Origin: Tiliqua scincoides
Taxonomy: Eukaryota; Chordata; Lepidosauria; Squamata; Scincidae
Assembly (NCBI RefSeq): GCF_035046505.1
Contig: NC_089821.1
Span: forward strand, 95,864,632 to 95,928,631
Direction: 5' to 3'
Length of the DNA: 64,000 bases
Shown: positions 60,677 through 64,000 of the stretch, piece by piece
How the letters are laid out: every line of letters begins with the position of its first letter
Numbering within the stretch: the stretch's first letter is position 1
Translations under genes and position numbers: made by a program
Notes under the pieces: generated by a model
What the model saw: the letters and a program-made list of their open reading frames with translations, nothing else
Database searches by the model: none
What the model was told of the DNA's origin: nothing

Positions 60677-62649
60677 GAACATAAGAACATAAGAACAGCC
60701 CCACTGGATCAGGCCATAGGCCCATCTAGTCCAGCTTCCTGTATCTCACAGCGGCCCACCAAATGCCCCAGGGAGCACACCAGATAACAAGAGACCTCGT
60801 CCTGGTGCTCTCCCCTACATCTGGCATTCTGACTTAACCCATTCCTAAAATCAGGAGGTTGCGCATACACATCATGGCTTGTACCCCATAATGGATTTTT
60901 CCTCCAGAAACTCGTCCAATCCCCTTTTAAAGGCGTCTAGGCTAGACGCCAGCACCACATCCTGTGGCAAGGAGTTCCACAGACTGACCACGCGCTGAGT
61001 AAAGAAATATTTTCTTTTGTCTGTCCTAACCCGCCCAACACTCAATTTTAGTGGATGTCCCCTGGTTCTGGTATTATGTGAGAGTGTAAAGAGCATCTCC
61101 CTATCCACTCTGTCCATCCCCTGCATAATTTTGTATGTCTCAATCATGTCCCCCCTCAGGCGTCTCTTTTCTAGGCTGAAGAGGCCCAAACGCCGTAGCC
61201 TTTCCTCATAAGGAAGGTGCCCCAGCCCCGTAATCAGCTTAGTCGCTCTCTTTTGCACCTTTTCCATTTCCACTATGTCTTTTTTGAGATGCGGCGACCA
61301 GAACTGGACACAATACTCCAGGTGTGGCCTTACCATCGATTTGTACAACGGCATTATAATATTAGCCGTTTTGTTCTCAATACCCTTCCTAATGCTCCCA
61401 AGCATAGAATTGGCCTTCTTCACTGCCGCCGCACATTGGGTCGACACTTTCATCGACCTGTCCACCACCACCCCAAGATCTCTCTCCTGATCTGTCACAG
61501 ACAGCTCAGAACCCATCAGCCTATATCTAAAGTTTTGATTTTTTGCCCCAATGTGCATGACTTTACACTTACTGACATTGAAGCGCATCTGCCATTTTGC
61601 TGCCCATTCTGCCAGTCTGGAGAGATCCTTCTGGAGCTCCTCACAATCACTTCTGGTCTTTACCACTCGGAAAAGTTTGGTGTCGTCTGCAAACTTAGCC
61701 ACTTCACTGCTCAACCCTGTCTCTAGGTCATTTATGAAGAGGTTGAAAAGCACCGGTCCCAGGACAGATCCTTGGGGCACACCGCTTTTCACCTCTCTCC
61801 ATTGTGAAAATTGCCCATTGACACCCACTCGCTGCTTCCTGGCCTCCAACCAGTTCTCAATCCACGAGAGGACCTGTCCTCTAATTCCCTGACTGTGGAG
61901 TTTTTTCAGTAGCCTTTGGTGAGGGACCGTGTCAAATGCCTTCTGAAAGTCCAGATATATAATGTCCACGGGTTCTCCCGCATCCACATGCCTGTTGACC
62001 TTTTCAAAGAATTCTATAAGGTTTGTGAGGCAAGACTTACCCTTACAGAAGCCATGCTGACTCTCCCTCAGCAAGGCCTGTTCGTCTATGTGTTTTGAGA
62101 TCCTATCTTTGATGAGGCATTCCACCATCTTACCCGGTATGGATGTTAGGCTGACCGGCCTATAGTTTCCCGGGTCCCCCCTCTTTCCCTTTTTAAAAAT
62201 AGGCGTGACATTTGCTATCCTCCAATCTTCTGGTACCATGGCTGTTTTGAGGGACAAGTTGCATACCTTAGTCAAGAGATCTGCAACTTCATTCTTCAAT
62301 TCCTTAATAACCCTTGGGTGTATGCCATCAGGGCCCGGTGACTTATTGATCTTTAATTTATCAATGAGGTCTGAAACATCTTCTCTTTTAACCTCTATCT
62401 GACTTAACTCCTCGGTTAGGAGGGGCCGTTCGGGCAGCGGTATCTGCCCGAGGTCTTCTGCCGTGAAGACAGATGCAAAGAACTCATTTAATTTCTCTGC
62501 CATCTCTAAGTCTCCTTTTATCTCCCCTTTCCCTCCCTCACCATCCAGAGGGCCAACCGCTTCTCTGGCGGGTTTCCTGCTTCTAACATATTTGAAGAAG
62601 CTTCTAACATATTTGAAGAAGACAACCAGGGGACATCTAACATATTTGA
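60677..62649 (-). mobile_element. Young CR1 LINE inserted into an older CR1
   Basis: Begins with the (AAGAACAT)n 3' tail at 60677 and carries the same RT and C-terminal coding as the 4-6 kb copy with few differences. The 8-bp AAGAGCAT occurs on both sides (about 60669-60676 and 62657-62664), consistent with target duplication in the older CR1. The 5' junction (62581-62656) has three copies of a TAACATATTTGAAGAAG unit and a small inverted snippet of CR1 3' sequence. Confidence 0.88.
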
Positions 62650-63322
62650 AGAAGTGGAAGAGCATCTCTCTATCCACTCTGTCCATCCCCTGCATAATGT
62701 TGTATGTCTCAATCATGTCCCCCCTGAGGCATCTCTTTTCTATGCTGAAGAGGCCCAAACGCTGTAGTATTTCCTCATAAGGAAGGTGCCCCAGCCCAGT
62801 AATCATCTTAGTCGCTCTCTTTTGCACCTTTTCCATTTCCACTATGTCTTTTTTGAGATGCGGTGACCAGAACCAGACACAATACTCCAGTTGTGGCCTT
62901 ACCATCGATTTGTACAACGGCATTATAATATTAGCCGTTTTGTTCTCAATACTTTTTTGAATGATCCCAAGCATAGAATTGGCCTTCTTCACTGCCGCTG
63001 CACACTGGGTCGACACTTTCATCGACCTGTCCACCACCACCCCAAGATCTCTCTCCTGATCTGTCACAGACAGCTCAGAACCCATTAGCCTATATATAAA
63101 GTTTTGATTTTTTGCCCCAATGTGCATGACCTTACACTTACTGACATTGAAGCACATCCGCCATTTTGCTGCCCATTCTGCCAGTCTGGAGAGATCCTTC
63201 TGGAGCTCCTCACAATCACTTCTGGTCTTCACCACTCGGAAAAGTTTGGTGTCGTCTGCAAACTTAGCCACCTCACTGCTCAACCCTGTCTCCAGGTCAT
63301 TTATGAAGAGGTTGAAAAGCAC
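60872..63322 (-). CDS. Chimeric 816-codon open frame across two CR1 copies (not a host gene)
   Basis: Residues 1 to about 220 come from the older copy (starting MLFNLFINDLETGL, with FADD near residue 24). A junction at about 222-245 repeats the FFKYVR motif three times, and the rest is the RT and C-terminal region of the young copy. The reading frame runs through the junction by chance. No host protein has this layout, and no endonuclease or true start is present. Confidence 0.85.
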   Translation of the reverse strand: MLFNLFINDLETGLSSEVAKFADDTKLFRVVKTRSDCEELQKDLSRLAEWAAKWRMCFNVSKCKVMHIGAKNQNFIYRLMGSELSVTDQERDLGVVVDRSMKVSTQCAAAVKKANSMLGIIQKSIENKTANIIMPLYKSMVRPQLEYCVWFWSPHLKKDIVEMEKVQKRATKMITGLGHLPYEEILQRLGLFSIEKRCLRGDMIETYNIMQGMDRVDREMLFHFFKYVRCPLVVFFKYVRSFFKYVRSRKPAREAVGPLDGEGGKGEIKGDLEMAEKLNEFFASVFTAEDLGQIPLPERPLLTEELSQIEVKREDVSDLIDKLKINKSPGPDGIHPRVIKELKNEVADLLTKVCNLSLKTAMVPEDWRIANVTPIFKKGKRGDPGNYRPVSLTSIPGKMVECLIKDRISKHIDEQALLRESQHGFCKGKSCLTNLIEFFEKVNRHVDAGEPVDIIYLDFQKAFDTVPHQRLLKKLHSQGIRGQVLSWIENWLEARKQRVGVNGQFSQWREVKSGVPQGSVLGPVLFNLFINDLETGLSSEVAKFADDTKLFRVVKTRSDCEELQKDLSRLAEWAAKWQMRFNVSKCKVMHIGAKNQNFRYRLMGSELSVTDQERDLGVVVDRSMKVSTQCAAAVKKANSMLGSIRKGIENKTANIIMPLYKSMVRPHLEYCVQFWSPHLKKDIVEMEKVQKRATKLITGLGHLPYEERLRRLGLFSLEKRRLRGDMIETYKIMQGMDRVDREMLFTLSHNTRTRGHPLKLSVGRVRTDKRKYFFTQRVVSLWNSLPQDVVLASSLDAFKRGLDEFLEEKSIMGYKP

Positions 63323-63472
63323 CTGTCCCAGGACAGATCCTTAGGGCACACTGCTTTTCACTTCTCTCCATTGTGAAAATTGCCCATTGACACCCACTCT
63401 CTGTTTCCTGGTCTTCAACCAGTTCTCAATCCATGAGAGGACCTGTCCTCTAATTCCCTGACTGTGGAGTTT
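62657..63472 (-). mobile_element. Older CR1 LINE, 5' portion (right half of the split copy)
   Basis: Continues the element of 60,255-60,676 beyond the young insertion: RT codons from the FADD region through ..QGMDRVDREMLF. More diverged than the inserted copy. It is 5'-truncated at about 63472, where CR1 similarity stops in ..GTGGAGTTTG. Confidence 0.87.
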
Positions 63473-64000
63473 GAAATCGGCTAGATGCCTAAACTTGATT
63501 TAGTAATGTGTATAAACTGTTATAATGGTGACCTTAATTACGTACTGTTGACAAAGAAAATCAGCTTATAGTACGTGTACGCTTTTGGTTTGATTTTTAG
63601 CATGATTTATGTCGATAAAGACGTAGAACATTAAAAACAACACAGGAGGCAATGTTAGCGCACTGATAAAATATTAAAATGATTGCCTAATCCAAGATGC
63701 TATTTTTGTTTTGATAAAAGAGTATCGTAATGTCACCTGAAAATCTTTTTGATTCAGACAGCGTTGCTTCTTTTGATTTGCAGTTCAGTAATTGCACTAA
63801 CGCGAACACAAGCTAATTGTCTTGAAAAGCGGCAGGTAAAACAAATGATACTATTATGACTGATTCAATTTCTTTGTGTGGCATTCCTTACAAATTAAAT
63901 GAGAGTACATTCTGTGTTCGTTGCCATTTTTCATTCAAACTGTCACCATTACTTGTGCCTATTCTGAGGCAATCATTCACTATTCTTGGAAGACAAAAGA
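63473..64000. other. Unique intergenic sequence
   Basis: AT-rich but with several scattered CpGs and no recognisable repeat or open frame. It begins exactly where the older CR1 is truncated. It could hold conserved non-coding sequence; nothing decisive is visible. Confidence 0.4.

Overview
The window is vertebrate nuclear DNA, most likely from a squamate reptile (lizard or snake). The evidence is two intron-containing vertebrate genes in conserved head-to-head order, a CpG-island promoter, young CR1-type LINEs, many hAT-type DNA transposons and foldback elements, and a 5S-rRNA-derived SINE. The organism call is inferred from repeat content and was not tested by a search.

Layout. Positions 1-38,450 hold PRPF40A on the minus strand, a U1 snRNP-associated splicing factor. 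I could thread 26 coding exons with consistent phase; they give about 908 residues from the MRPG start, or about 1,015-1,045 if in-frame upstream ATGs are used. Its last coding exon is at 1707-1799, and sequence to the left of that is probably 3' UTR. Positions 38,040-39,040 are a GC-rich bidirectional promoter. ARL6IP6 lies on the plus strand at 39,037-48,750 in four coding exons (184 residues, small membrane protein). Beyond about 50.7 kb the window is intergenic and repeat-dominated up to 63.5 kb, and the last 530 bases look unique.

Mobile DNA. Introns and flanks carry a 2-kb CR1 LINE fragment (about 4.04-6.06 kb, minus strand) and a nested CR1 pair (60.25-63.47 kb) in which a young CR1 sits inside an older one. 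There is a decayed BED/hAT transposase element (about 24.3-27.2 kb) and at least ten non-autonomous hAT-like elements, many with 8-bp target duplications readable in the sequence. There are also two Tigger/MER2-like elements, several foldback repeat families, a 5S-derived SINE, a tRNA-type SINE, MIR-like fragments and a second LINE type with a zinc-finger C-terminus.

The two host genes are ordinary and conserved. I found no convincing undescribed multi-gene system. The most interesting structures are transposon-level: a CR1-in-CR1 insertion whose 5' junction carries filler DNA and creates an 816-codon open frame by chance, a hAT nested in a hAT, long foldbacks, and a dispersed family with a conserved hairpin core.
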